Assembly: GCA_021822165.1 (NCBI GenBank)
Contig: JAKARM010000002.1
Coordinates: 36,050 to 81,734 of the forward strand
Direction: 5' to 3'
DNA from: Microcaldota archaeon
GTDB taxonomy: Archaea > Micrarchaeota > Micrarchaeia > Micrarchaeales > Micrarchaeaceae
Length of the DNA stretch: 45,685 bases
Numbering within the stretch: position 1 is the first letter of the stretch; the number at the start of each line of letters is the position of its first letter. Below the pieces are notes generated by a model that saw only the letters and a list, made by a program, of their open reading frames with translations, was not told where the DNA came from and made no database searches. Shown here piece after piece: positions 1-8,515 of the stretch. The translations under genes and the position numbers were made by a program.

Positions 1-279
1 CGGAAAATATTAGTTATGGGGACTTCTACGTGGAAATCCCAGAGGGATCGATATGCGGATAGCCGGTCCCGGCACTATGCAATAACCGGCTTTGCGCGGC
101 AGGACAATGAGGGTGTGGTGCTTACAAAATGCTTAGCAGAAAGCCCAAAGCCTCAAAAGGATTTCCTTAGAATTATAGGTGCTTTCCGATGTCCTTCCAC
201 TTAAAGACGATAGTATAAAGCCGGAAAAAGACGGCAAATCCGGCCAAGGGCGTTAAGCTCCCAACCCTGTGACCCAAGC
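1..279. other. Left-edge stretch without a convincing gene
   Basis: I see no gene here. A 62-codon frame at 16-204 on the plus strand has no recognisable motif, no TATA box at a suitable distance and no ribosome-binding site, so I leave it out. The stretch lies downstream of the stop codon of the minus-strand truD gene, so part of it is probably the 3' untranslated end of that transcript. Confidence 0.4.
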
Positions 280-1509
280 TCAAATCCCGGTGAACTCGTC
301 GAGGAGCACGGTGGCGTAGGAGCCGGAAGGGAGGGAGAAGGAAAGTTTCATGTCGGCTCCCTCGGAGGAATGGCTAAAATCGAGATAGGGGGAGAATAAT
401 GCCCTGAACGCACCCTTGCAATTGAGCTCGGGCATGCCGTCTATCTTGAACGACTCGGGAGTTATACCCATGCCGTCCATCAGCCCCTTCTCCGCCGCGG
501 TCAGATTTGCAGTACCATACCCGACTATGTTGCCGACCGGAAAGAGGCCTTCTTCCCTCTCGCCGCCATTGAAGGCCCTCACGGTGGCCATGTCCGGGAA
601 ACCGTAGCGGTCGGCCGCGCAGACGAGGTCGCCCTCTTGCGGCCCTGCGCCGGATTTTATCCGTTCCTCCAGCGACCTGTTGAATATATGGCTCTCCACG
701 GAATGGACGTACATCAGCGTGACAGATCGCGGAATCTTCCTTATCGCATTCGCATAGTCGTTCGGGAAGACCGAGAGATGGTTTAGGACCAGCCTCTCGT
801 TTTTCAAGTATCTCGGAAAATATTGCAGGGCTCCCTTGAAATCCCTCTCCGAAGCCAGCCTCTCGCGGGCGGCCACCGCATCCTGGTTTGTCTCGGAAGA
901 GGAATCCGACAGGATCCTCATAGCCGCACTCTCGAAGTCGCCTTTGATGATGTCAAGCCCGACCTGGATGTTGTTCCCCCGAGTACCGAACCTCTGCGTC
1001 CCGTAATAATTAGGGAATATGCCGGAAAGCTCGCTATGCACCTCTTCCACGGCGCGCGGATCCGCCACGCCCTTGAGCGTTATAGTGAACCTGTTGCCCA
1101 GAAGATCGCCGAGCCTCACGCCATGGGAACCCTTCCATGCGCCGTTTATGGTGATGTCTTTTAGCCTGACCCCGAGTAGCTGTGCCGGCTCGACCCCGTA
1201 CATGCTGCACAGCTGGGTGGATATGGCAGTCCTGTCTTTGGAACCGGCGAACCCTGCAGACCTTATCCCCCGCGCCACCTTCCTTGAAATCTCCTTTAAT
1301 GCCGAAGAGGTATTCCAGTCCCTCTTCTGCAATACGAATATCGAGAACTTCCCCCCCTCCGCCTTCGCATCGGAGAGGCCGGGCTCGCTGCCGGAATATA
1401 CGCGGTCCCTCTCCAGCACCACCCCACCCGGGGTTATCTCCTCCACCACGAAGTCTTCCGCGGACGATTTGACTTTGCCGCCAGAACCCGGGCTTTTCGC
1501 GAGCCTCAT
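280..1509 (-). CDS. truD: tRNA pseudouridine synthase TruD (TruD/Pus7 family)
   Basis: This 409-residue protein isomerises uridine to pseudouridine in tRNA (position 13 in the classic family) in the cytoplasm. The N-terminus has the family hallmark 'KSSAEDFVVEEI'. The catalytic segment is 'AGSKDRTAISTQ' with the likely nucleophile Asp92. 'NYYGTQRFGTRG' near residue 170 and 'GSYATVLLDEFTG' at the C-terminus are further TruD signatures, and length is normal for archaea. The ATG at 1509 is chosen because a TATA-like AT stretch lies at 1529-1540 on the same strand, about 25 nt upstream, implying a leaderless or nearly leaderless mRNA. It is transcribed divergently from superoxide dismutase. Confidence 0.95.
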   Translation of the reverse strand: MRLAKSPGSGGKVKSSAEDFVVEEITPGGVVLERDRVYSGSEPGLSDAKAEGGKFSIFVLQKRDWNTSSALKEISRKVARGIRSAGFAGSKDRTAISTQLCSMYGVEPAQLLGVRLKDITINGAWKGSHGVRLGDLLGNRFTITLKGVADPRAVEEVHSELSGIFPNYYGTQRFGTRGNNIQVGLDIIKGDFESAAMRILSDSSSETNQDAVAARERLASERDFKGALQYFPRYLKNERLVLNHLSVFPNDYANAIRKIPRSVTLMYVHSVESHIFNRSLEERIKSGAGPQEGDLVCAADRYGFPDMATVRAFNGGEREEGLFPVGNIVGYGTANLTAAEKGLMDGMGITPESFKIDGMPELNCKGAFRALFSPYLDFSHSSEGADMKLSFSLPSGSYATVLLDEFTGI

Positions 1510-1666
1510 AAGGATATATCGGTAAAGGATAATTAAATATGTTCATCCCAGGAAGCATGGCGCGGGAGGAAGGCGATAGAAAGCCCTTGCATGTTTTGGA
1601 AAGAAATAAACCGGCATATAAGAAAATGCTAATAAAGTGCCATGCCTCTCCCTTAGAGGTGTGATT

Positions 1667-2296
1667 ATGGATAACAATAGAATGGGATTCAAGAGGTACA
1701 CGCAGCTTCCTATGCCATACAAGTTCGATGCGCTGGAGCCGCACATAAGCAAGGAGATCATGGAACCGCACTACTCGATGAACCACAAAGCATACGTTGA
1801 CAACGCAAACAAGTTCATCGAAAGATATGAGAAGGTCGTCGCAGGGGAGGTCAAGGATTACGACATACAGGGCATCCTGAGGGCGATAACCTTTAACGTG
1901 AACGGGCACAAGCTCCACGCAAGATTCTGGAACAATATGGCAGGGGAGGGAAAGGGAGGAGGTAAGCCGGGCGGCAAGGTAGGGGATCTCATAACCAGCC
2001 ACTATGGCAGCTTCGATAGGTTCAAGCAGATCTTTACGGAAGCTGCGAACTCGATGCTCGGCGCCGGATGGACGGCGCTCTGCTACGACAAGGAGACGGG
2101 CAACCCACAGATAATGACGATAGAAAACCATTTCATGAACAAGGTGGCTGGGGCGCCGGTGCTAGCCCTGATAGACGAATGGGAGCACGCCTTCAACATG
2201 CAGTACAAGACAAAAAGGGCGGATTATGTTGCTGCCTGGTGGAATGTAGTAAACTGGGACGATGCGGAGAAAGTACTTGAAATGGTCCAGGGGTAA
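1667..2296 (+). CDS. sod: Superoxide dismutase, Fe/Mn type
   Basis: This 209-residue enzyme dismutates superoxide to oxygen and hydrogen peroxide in the cytoplasm. The metal ligands of the Fe/Mn family are visible: His35 ('EPHYSMNH'), His84 ('KLHARFWNN'), and Asp170 and His174 ('LIDEWEHAF'). Which metal is used cannot be read safely. I start at the ATG at 1667, not the upstream in-frame GTG at 1637, because a good ribosome-binding site (GAGGTG) ends about 5 nt before it and a TATA-like 'catataag' lies at 1615-1622. It stands alone. The organism therefore meets oxygen, in line with an aerobic or microaerobic acidophile. Confidence 0.95.
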   Translation: MDNNRMGFKRYTQLPMPYKFDALEPHISKEIMEPHYSMNHKAYVDNANKFIERYEKVVAGEVKDYDIQGILRAITFNVNGHKLHARFWNNMAGEGKGGGKPGGKVGDLITSHYGSFDRFKQIFTEAANSMLGAGWTALCYDKETGNPQIMTIENHFMNKVAGAPVLALIDEWEHAFNMQYKTKRADYVAAWWNVVNWDDAEKVLEMVQG

Positions 2297-2486
2297 CATC
2301 CCTCCCCCGATAAATCATGTGGGTTTCCTCTTCAACCTGCAGAGAATATGTTTTATCAGTCAGCGAGACCATCTCTATCGAGACCTCTTGATAGGGATTA
2401 TAGCGAACAGAGGCATGCAACCTGCCCACTTTGTTAGACACAAGTAATTTATATGAGATGGCAAGGAGAGAATATCGTGATTATGC

Positions 2487-3740
2487 ATGGCGGCCAAGAC
2501 CATAGATGGAAGGACCGCCGACGCGAGGCAGGCGGAAAGGGAGAGGGATGGAGTTATATTGAGGGGCAACATCCTTGCCAGAAACGGGATGCCCAACGTG
2601 CTTTTCGTATACGACGTGCACCACCAGGATTTCCCCAACTCCGTATACGGGACGATAAAGGATGCCGCATTTGCCGCGGGCGGGAAGGTCACCGTTGTCT
2701 TCGAATACACGGATGCCGAAAAGGAGTTCTTCGAAGGGATAAGGGACAGGAGCGATGAGGAGATACGCGCCTTCGCGGAAAAGGCTAACGATGAACATTT
2801 CAGGCAGCCGGAAGCCAAGAAGCTGCAGTTCGCCAGGGAGCTATTCAGGGGGAGGGAGTGCAAGGCGGTCCTCTTCGATTCCTACGACAGCAAGCTTTCA
2901 AGGAATTTCCTGGAAGTTAACAAGAGGCTCATCGACTACAAGAGGCTCACCAGCTCCATGCTCTCAGGATGGCAGTCGGCGGGCCCGGGCGGAGTTGAGG
3001 GGGAGGGGCTGAAGGATGTCGCGATGGTGCAGCAGCTGGCAACCCACTGCGCACTGTTCCTCACGGACAAGGTATTTTCCGAGCATAGGGAGGAACATAT
3101 GATGAGGACGATAAGGAAGGAGATGGAAGAGGGAAAGGGAAGGGACCAGCTGATCGTGGTCATAACCGGCGCCGTGCATGCGCATACACTTTCGCGGGGG
3201 CTCAGGCTCGACGGAGATGCCAACGTCTCCGAGCTGCACAGCAGGTTCGCCATATACGCAAGCCACATCAACAGCAAGATACAGGACAGGCTCCCAGACC
3301 TTATGGAAGAGGTGCAGAGGGGGGCATACAGCGAACTGAAGGAAAACATGATGCAGGAAACAGGGAGGGATTTCATAAAGAGATATCTTTCCCACATAAG
3401 GGAGGGGCTTAAAAGCAGCGAGAGGTTCGTAGCCGTAGCCCTAGCCGCATATGTCTACCTTAACGGGACCGGAATGCTGGACAGCGCATGGGTCAGCAGC
3501 AATAGGAAGGGGAGGCGGGAGGGTTACCTGCTCATGGATGCGATAGGGCACATGATGGATTCCAGGGATACGGCAACCATCGGGGCGGCGATGGAGGCGA
3601 TGGGAAGGATAGAGGCCGCATGCGCGAAGTTCGAAGCGACCGGCATTCCCGAGGCAGGGGAGATCGTGGAGGCGTACTACAACGCCTTTGGATTTACCGG
3701 AATAGAGGAAGTGGGGAAGGGCATGATGAGGACGACATAG
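2487..3740 (+). CDS. Unknown protein, possibly Tiki/TraB/ChaN-like fold
   Basis: I do not firmly recognise this 417-residue protein. It has no signal peptide or clear membrane span and is rich in charged helices. Two segments recall the Tiki/TraB/ChaN superfamily, which uses an early Glu/Asp-x-His and a later Gly-x-x-His: 'VLFVYDVHHQDF' near residue 40, and 'VVITGAVHAHTLSRGL' near residue 225, both following predicted beta strands. That link is inference from motif shape. The C-terminal third is helical, with no known motif. Codon use matches its neighbours. The ATG at 2487 follows a TATA-like 'aatttatatg' (about 2445-2454) by a short leader. It is monocistronic, ahead of the 23S rRNA promoter. 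Confidence 0.75.
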   Translation: MAAKTIDGRTADARQAERERDGVILRGNILARNGMPNVLFVYDVHHQDFPNSVYGTIKDAAFAAGGKVTVVFEYTDAEKEFFEGIRDRSDEEIRAFAEKANDEHFRQPEAKKLQFARELFRGRECKAVLFDSYDSKLSRNFLEVNKRLIDYKRLTSSMLSGWQSAGPGGVEGEGLKDVAMVQQLATHCALFLTDKVFSEHREEHMMRTIRKEMEEGKGRDQLIVVITGAVHAHTLSRGLRLDGDANVSELHSRFAIYASHINSKIQDRLPDLMEEVQRGAYSELKENMMQETGRDFIKRYLSHIREGLKSSERFVAVALAAYVYLNGTGMLDSAWVSSNRKGRREGYLLMDAIGHMMDSRDTATIGAAMEAMGRIEAACAKFEATGIPEAGEIVEAYYNAFGFTGIEEVGKGMMRTT

Positions 3741-3845
3741 GCCATCCGCCCCTGCCCCCTTTTAGGGATAGGGGATACCGCGCTTGGCGCCTTCGGGCTG
3801 GAGGGCAGTTGGCGGCATTCTCGGCTCTTCCCTAAAATTTCAATA

Positions 3846-3875
3846 ACCTATTTATACCTTTTCGAGAAAAGGTAT
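3846..3875 (+). promoter_or_regulatory. 23S rRNA promoter with a perfect palindrome over TATA/start
   Basis: A TATA box (atttatac, 3850-3857) with an upstream purine/A element lies about 180 nt before the mature 23S rRNA. Overlapping it is a perfect inverted repeat: ATACCTTTT (3854-3862), a CGAG spacer (3863-3866), AAAAGGTAT (3867-3875). The repeat runs from the TATA box toward the expected transcription start near 3880. It could be an operator where a regulator blocks the initiation complex, or a promoter-proximal hairpin. No other strong promoter is seen between the preceding gene and the rRNA. Confidence 0.55.
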
Positions 3876-4016
3876 GTGGTGCCTTCTGAGGATATCTCTT
3901 CGAGCGGCCTATTTGTATTAGAAAGCACAGCTTTGTGAAGATACAGAAAAACCCAACTTGGAGAGAGAACGCTCTTTTGGTCCATGTGAGATCGTGTTTT
4001 TACATGATTGATGTTG

Positions 4017-4034
4017 AGGAGAAGAAGCTTGCTC
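4017..4034 (+). repeat. 5' arm of the pre-23S processing stem
   Basis: These 18 nt are perfectly complementary to 6876-6893 on the other side of the 23S gene. Archaeal pre-rRNAs are excised from such long stems, commonly by the tRNA splicing endonuclease at a bulge-helix-bulge. I could not place the bulges with certainty. The stem marks the limits of the mature 23S rRNA. Confidence 0.85.
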
Positions 4035-6875
4035 GAATTTACCCCACCTAGGGGATGACTAGGCTATAGCAGCGAAGAAGGCCGTGGCAAGCTGCGATAA
4101 GCCCGGGGTAGTCGCAAGTCGGACGTTGATCCCGGGATTGCCGAATAACATCCTTAACAGGATGAGCATACGCGGGGAATTGAAATATCTTAGTACCCGC
4201 AGGAAAAGAAAGAGAATTCGATGCGGTGAGTAATACGAATGAAAGCCGCAGAGGGCAAACCGAATCCTGCTGTGCAAATGGCGTGGAGATGTGGTGCAGC
4301 GATATCTATCCATATCATGAGCTGAACGCTTTGGAAAGAGCGGCTATAGAGAGTGACAGCCTCGTAAGCGAAGTGCCGTGGAGGTAGCTGCAAAGAGTAG
4401 CGTTGCATGGTTATGCAACACGAAGGCGGGGGCATTAAACCCCAACCCTAAATATTGGCTATAGACCGATAGAGAACAAGTAGCGTGAGCGAAAGTTGAA
4501 AAGAACGCACACCTGTGCGGTTCAAAAGATCTGAAACTAGGTGGTTACATGCAGGTAGGGCATGAAAGGAATGAAGGAGGCAGAAGCGAAATCCGAGAGG
4601 AAACAGCGATGCCTTTGGAACAGTGTCCTATCTTTCTTCTTGAAGCAAGAGCCAGGGAGTGTATAGGAGTGGCAAGTCGAAAGACGAAGCGAAAGCGAGA
4701 GCGCGCAGCCTTCGGGCAAGGCGCAAGGTATGAAAATGCCTAAGTCACTTTTATACGACCCGAAGCCATTGTGATCTATCCGTGACCAGGATGAAGCTAG
4801 GTTAACGCCTGGTGGAGGTCCGCCTCCTGTCATGGCATGTCCTGTTGGGTGAGTTACGGATAGCGGCGATATACCACTCGAACATGGCAATAGCGGGTCC
4901 CTTCTGAAGTATCTTTAGGATAGCTCTGGGCGAGTTTGCATATGCGGTAGAGCGACCGATCGACAGGAACGGGGTCGGAAGGCCTTACCTGTCTGTCAAA
5001 CTCCGAATGCATATGCTGCGTAGACCCCAGGAGTCGGCGAGGTTGGGTAAGCCAGCCCCGCGAGACTACAAAGATAGTGACTATGGTTAAGGTCCCCAAA
5101 TCCTAGTTGAGTGTTTCAAAGGCGATGGACATCGTAGACAGCTGGGAGGTAGGCTCAGAAGCAGCCATCCTTTAAAAAACGCGTAATAGCGTACCAGTAG
5201 AGATGTCTGTTGCTGAAGATATACGGGGCTAAACTAGGTACCGACACCATAGCGTTCGAAAGAACGGGTAAGAAGGCGTACGGCATGGCTGGAAGTGCGT
5301 TCGAAAGTTCGCATGGACCGTGCCGTAGTGAAAATCCTGGTATTAGTAACAGCATTTATAGGTGAGAATCCTATACACCTTAAGCACACGGTTTCCTTCG
5401 CAACGCTCGTCAGCGGAGGGTTAGGCGATCCTAAGCCGCAGGCTAATCACCACAGGCGGCAAAAGGGAAGCTGGTTAATATTCCAGCCCCTGACATGTAG
5501 GCGTGGCAACACAAGGCAGATTTCTGACATTTGGGGATAGGCCTTCAGAAAGTGCAAAGGGCTGCGGAGTCTCGTTATGAGGAGAAGCAGCTAAATGAAC
5601 TATGGCTGAATTCCTGAGTCCGTGAAAAGGGAATCTGCAACGATCATGTCAGACCGTACCTAGAACTAGTACAAGTGTTGCTGGCTTAAAAAGCCGAGGT
5701 GTGTCGGAATAACCCTGGTTAGGGAAATCGGCAAACTAGTGGTGTAAGTTATCGAGAAACCATGTCTGCGCATAGTATGCGCAGATATCATTTTCTAGGG
5801 GGCAACGACTGTTTATCAAAAACACAACTCACTGCAAAGCGGAAACGCCTAGAATAGTGGGTGACGCCTGCTCACCGCCAATACGTGAAGGCCCTTTTCA
5901 AGGGGAGTAAGCGCTGGCAAAGAGCGGGAGTAACTCTGACTCTCTTGAGGTAGCGTAATACCTCGTCACTTAATAGGTGACTTGCATGAAGGGCGTAACG
6001 ATTGCCCCGCTGTCCCAACCAGGGATCCGGTGAACTTACTGCGTGGTGAATATGCCACGATCTCTCAGTGGGAAATGAAGTCTCCATGAAGCTTGACTAC
6101 ATCCTGTAGTTGCTGCGATAAGTATTATGCATAGTGTAAGTGGGAGCGTCGATGCCTGCGTTTCGGCGCAGGCGGAGCGACAATGTAACACCACTCTTAA
6201 TTCTTATCTCGGCTTACCAGAAATGGGACAGCTGCAGGTGGGTAGTTAGACTGGACGGTTATTTTCGATAAAGAAACGAAAATGACCAAAGCTCTGCTTA
6301 ACTGGCTTGGGAAACCAGTGAAAAGCACAAAGGCAAATGCAGGGCTGACTGTATGCCGAAAAGCGTGGCATGCAGGCTCGAAAGAGGGGCTTAACGAACG
6401 TTGGTAGCTCTTTTAATGGGGCTCCAAGCTGTCAGACAAGTTACTCTGGAGGTAACCGATTCGTCGCCGGTGAGAGTTCACATCGACCTGGCGGTTTGAT
6501 ACATCGATATGGGCTTAGGTTATCCTGGTGGTGCACAAGCCACCAAGGGTTGGGCTGCTCGCCCATTAAAAACCTACATGAGCTGAGTTCAGTACGCCGC
6601 GAGGCAGTACGGTAATATCTACTGAGAGTGTTAGTGCCAGAGGATAAGACCCACTTAATACGAGAGGAACGGTGGATCGGCGCCTCTAGTGTACCGGTTG
6701 TGATTGCACTGCCGGGTAGCCACGCGCTATGTGGATAAGTCCTGAAAGCATCTAAGGACGAAGCCATACCCGAAACGAGGCATTAGGGCGGTTGTAATAG
6801 ACAACTTTGATAGGACGGGTGCGTAAGCAGAAAGCGTAAGCGATCTGTGAACATTCCGTTACTAAAGCCTAATAT
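4035..6875 (+). rRNA. 23S rRNA: 23S ribosomal RNA (divergent at conserved sites)
   Basis: The gene is identified by many conserved segments: 'gcaagctgcgataagcc' at the 5' end, the GTPase centre 'gctcagaagcagccatc' near 5151-5168, helix 69 near 5925-5940, the peptidyl-transferase ring near 6070-6610, and the sarcin-ricin loop 'tacgagagga' near 6659. The ends are approximate and set by the flanking 18-bp stem. At about 2.84 kb it is slightly shorter than usual and I see no intron. It is not linked to 16S, tRNA or 5S genes in this window and has its own promoter, as in Thermoplasma, where rRNA genes are separate. Several bases near-invariant in all life differ here (see findings). Paired positions often changed together, which argues for a working gene, not a decayed copy. 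Confidence 0.97.
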
Positions 6876-6893
6876 GAGCAAGCTTCTTCTCCT
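6876..6893 (+). repeat. 3' arm of the pre-23S processing stem
   Basis: Perfect 18-nt complement of 4017-4034, starting right after the last recognisable 23S bases. A pyrimidine-rich 'cctgtttcttt' follows and may help end transcription. From 6894 to 7110 I see no gene; in particular no 5S rRNA. Confidence 0.85.
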
Positions 6894-7110
6894 GTTTCTT
6901 TAATTGATTCAGGAGACCTTTACCGCGAGGTATGCATCTCTTGCGCAGCAGATTGCATGTCGAGCACAAGCTATTTCTCAAATAAGGCCATGCCGGCAGG
7001 CATTCAGGGTTTCCCAATTCCGTGAATTTGCAATCGGTACCTTAGAACCTGTTCCTTTCAAAACGGAAAAACAACACCCCGCGCATGCCTAAAACCCATC
7101 AAGCGGGCTG

Positions 7111-8271
7111 TCACTTGTCCCCGAAGAAACCGAGGATCCTCGCAGTGAGCTCCCGGGACTTGTCCGGATTGTATTTCAAGGTGAAACTGGATCCAGCAGG
7201 GCGCCATATCGCCGAAATGCCGGATGAAAAATGGCCGAACCCTGCAGGAGTCCCCTCCAGCTTCGTATCGTGATGGAGGGGCGAGGGCTCGATAAGGGGG
7301 TTGTAATGCACGCGGTATCCGGTGCGGCCCGTGCTTAACTCCCTGTACATCGTGATCTTGGAATGCTGGAGCGCGCCCAATGGGGAAACTTTCCCGCCTG
7401 TGGACACCGTGGCATTTTTAAAATAGACGTTCCCGACGTCTGGAAGGCGGGGTATCATGGTGGAATTATTGAATAGAGGGGTCTCTTCTATGAAATCCCC
7501 TGTCAGCATGGAGGAGTTATAGAAAACGACAGCGGATTTCTTAACCCCGTTGGTGAGGTCAGATACCGTTATCTTCCAGCGGTCGGCGCCGCCCTTGACA
7601 AGATGGATGTTGACATTGATCTTGTCTCCCGGACGGGGTGAAACCTGCATCAGCTGGGGAACCCCTGGAAGCAGCTGGTACCAGGCGGCATAGGCAAAAT
7701 GGCCGTCATTCCCGCATTCCAACACGCCAGCCTGTATGAGCGTAGTGTCGGAAGATGCCTCTTTTGCCAATCCCCCAGGATGTAAACCGGACGGGTTCAT
7801 GTATCCCCCTATGCCGACCCACTCAGATACTGCAAGAAGCGCTCCGGAAGGGCGGCCCCCATAACTCACCGCAGGCACGGTAAAGGTAGCGTTTACTCCC
7901 GTTACATCGCCTTTCGGGTGCGCAGCATATCCTGCCCAGAAAGAGGATAATGTATTCCCCCCATTGGTGAAAAACAGGCGCATGCCGTTGCGTCGGGCAT
8001 ACTGCTCGCCGGGATGTATAGCGTTTGATTTCACCTCGGCAATTGCCTTCCGGGATACCACCACGATAGGGTGCGGGGTCTCCGGCATGTTTGTCGAAAG
8101 GGCATTGTACAGGGATATGGTCCCGGCAGCTATGCCCAGGCCGGCAAAGATGGCTGCGGCCAATTTTTTGCCCCTCTCCGGACTGGAAGTGGCATCGTCG
8201 CGGAGGAGGGAGGACATCATCTTCTCGTCATGGCCCTGGCGGCGCGGGCCATTCGAGGATTTAAACACCAT
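7111..8271 (-). CDS. Membrane-anchored glutamic peptidase (G1/eqolisin family)
   Basis: A 386-residue acid protease candidate. Residues about 35-58 form one hydrophobic span after a charged cytoplasmic tail, so the rest should face outside, as a signal anchor or a cleaved signal. The mature part matches the eqolisin pattern in order: 'FWAGYAA', 'ATFTVPAV', 'SEWVGIGG', 'LIQAGV' with the catalytic Gln (Q180), 'AWYQLLPG', 'DLTNG', and 'GDFIEETP' with the catalytic Glu (about E262). The Gln/Glu pair is the known catalytic dyad of G1 peptidases, which work at low pH. It would degrade external protein or process surface proteins in acid. It has no operon partner. ATG 8271 is the only reasonable start. 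Confidence 0.88.
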   Translation of the reverse strand: MVFKSSNGPRRQGHDEKMMSSLLRDDATSSPERGKKLAAAIFAGLGIAAGTISLYNALSTNMPETPHPIVVVSRKAIAEVKSNAIHPGEQYARRNGMRLFFTNGGNTLSSFWAGYAAHPKGDVTGVNATFTVPAVSYGGRPSGALLAVSEWVGIGGYMNPSGLHPGGLAKEASSDTTLIQAGVLECGNDGHFAYAAWYQLLPGVPQLMQVSPRPGDKINVNIHLVKGGADRWKITVSDLTNGVKKSAVVFYNSSMLTGDFIEETPLFNNSTMIPRLPDVGNVYFKNATVSTGGKVSPLGALQHSKITMYRELSTGRTGYRVHYNPLIEPSPLHHDTKLEGTPAGFGHFSSGISAIWRPAGSSFTLKYNPDKSRELTARILGFFGDK

Positions 8272-8374
8272 AGCACTCAGTATATGTTGGCGCTTTTATG
8301 ATATTTAATGATTAGTTGCGGGCTTTCGTCGCCCTGTTCTTTTGCCTTTTGGGAGGAAACCCATTTGTACAAAA

Positions 8375-8515
8375 GATTTAAATAAGTTTCTAGGCAACCT
8401 ATAACTGTTCAAGGGAAGCGTAGTTTAATGGTAAGTGATGCAGATGGAATATGGCTGGCATGTAAGATGTTCTTATTTTACCATGTCCAGCCTTGGCAAT
8501 ATTAAGCTGCCAACA
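8375..8515 (+). ncRNA. Possible structured small RNA with its own TATA box
   Basis: A clear TATA box (gatttaaataag, 8375-8386) is followed about 25-30 nt later by 'gggaagcgtagtttaatgg', where no good ORF begins. The expected transcript holds a 13-bp hairpin: GGCTGG-CATG-TAA (8453-8465) against 8478-8492, with two single-base bulges. A second perfect 6-bp hairpin follows, TTGGCA (8493-8498) with TGCCAA (8508-8513), and then ACA at 8513-8515. Trailing ACA after a stem recalls H/ACA guide RNAs. The string TAGTTTAATGGTA (about 8421-8433) matches tRNA bases 8-21, but no other tRNA arm is present. A 25-codon ORF (8428-8505) is also possible. This is a candidate only; it may be just a long leader for the next gene. 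Confidence 0.35.

Noticed and set aside
16-204. 62-codon plus-strand frame at the left edge
   Set aside because: No promoter, no ribosome-binding site and no recognisable protein features.
241-300. tRNA-like string 'agctcaaatcccgg' at the end of truD
   Set aside because: It overlaps the truD stop codon and no acceptor, D-arm or anticodon arm can be paired around it.
4035-6875. 23S gene as a decayed pseudogene
   Set aside because: Overall helices, GTPase centre and length are kept, and altered bases often come with compensating partner changes, which decay would not produce.
6894-7110. 5S rRNA behind 23S
   Set aside because: No 120-nt segment with the 5S conserved loops; the stretch has only a minor hairpin.
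8414-8512. Intron-containing or split tRNA starting at 8414
   Set aside because: Only the D-loop consensus matches; the D-stem does not pair and no T-arm or 3' acceptor strand is found downstream. Kept only as part of an ncRNA candidate.
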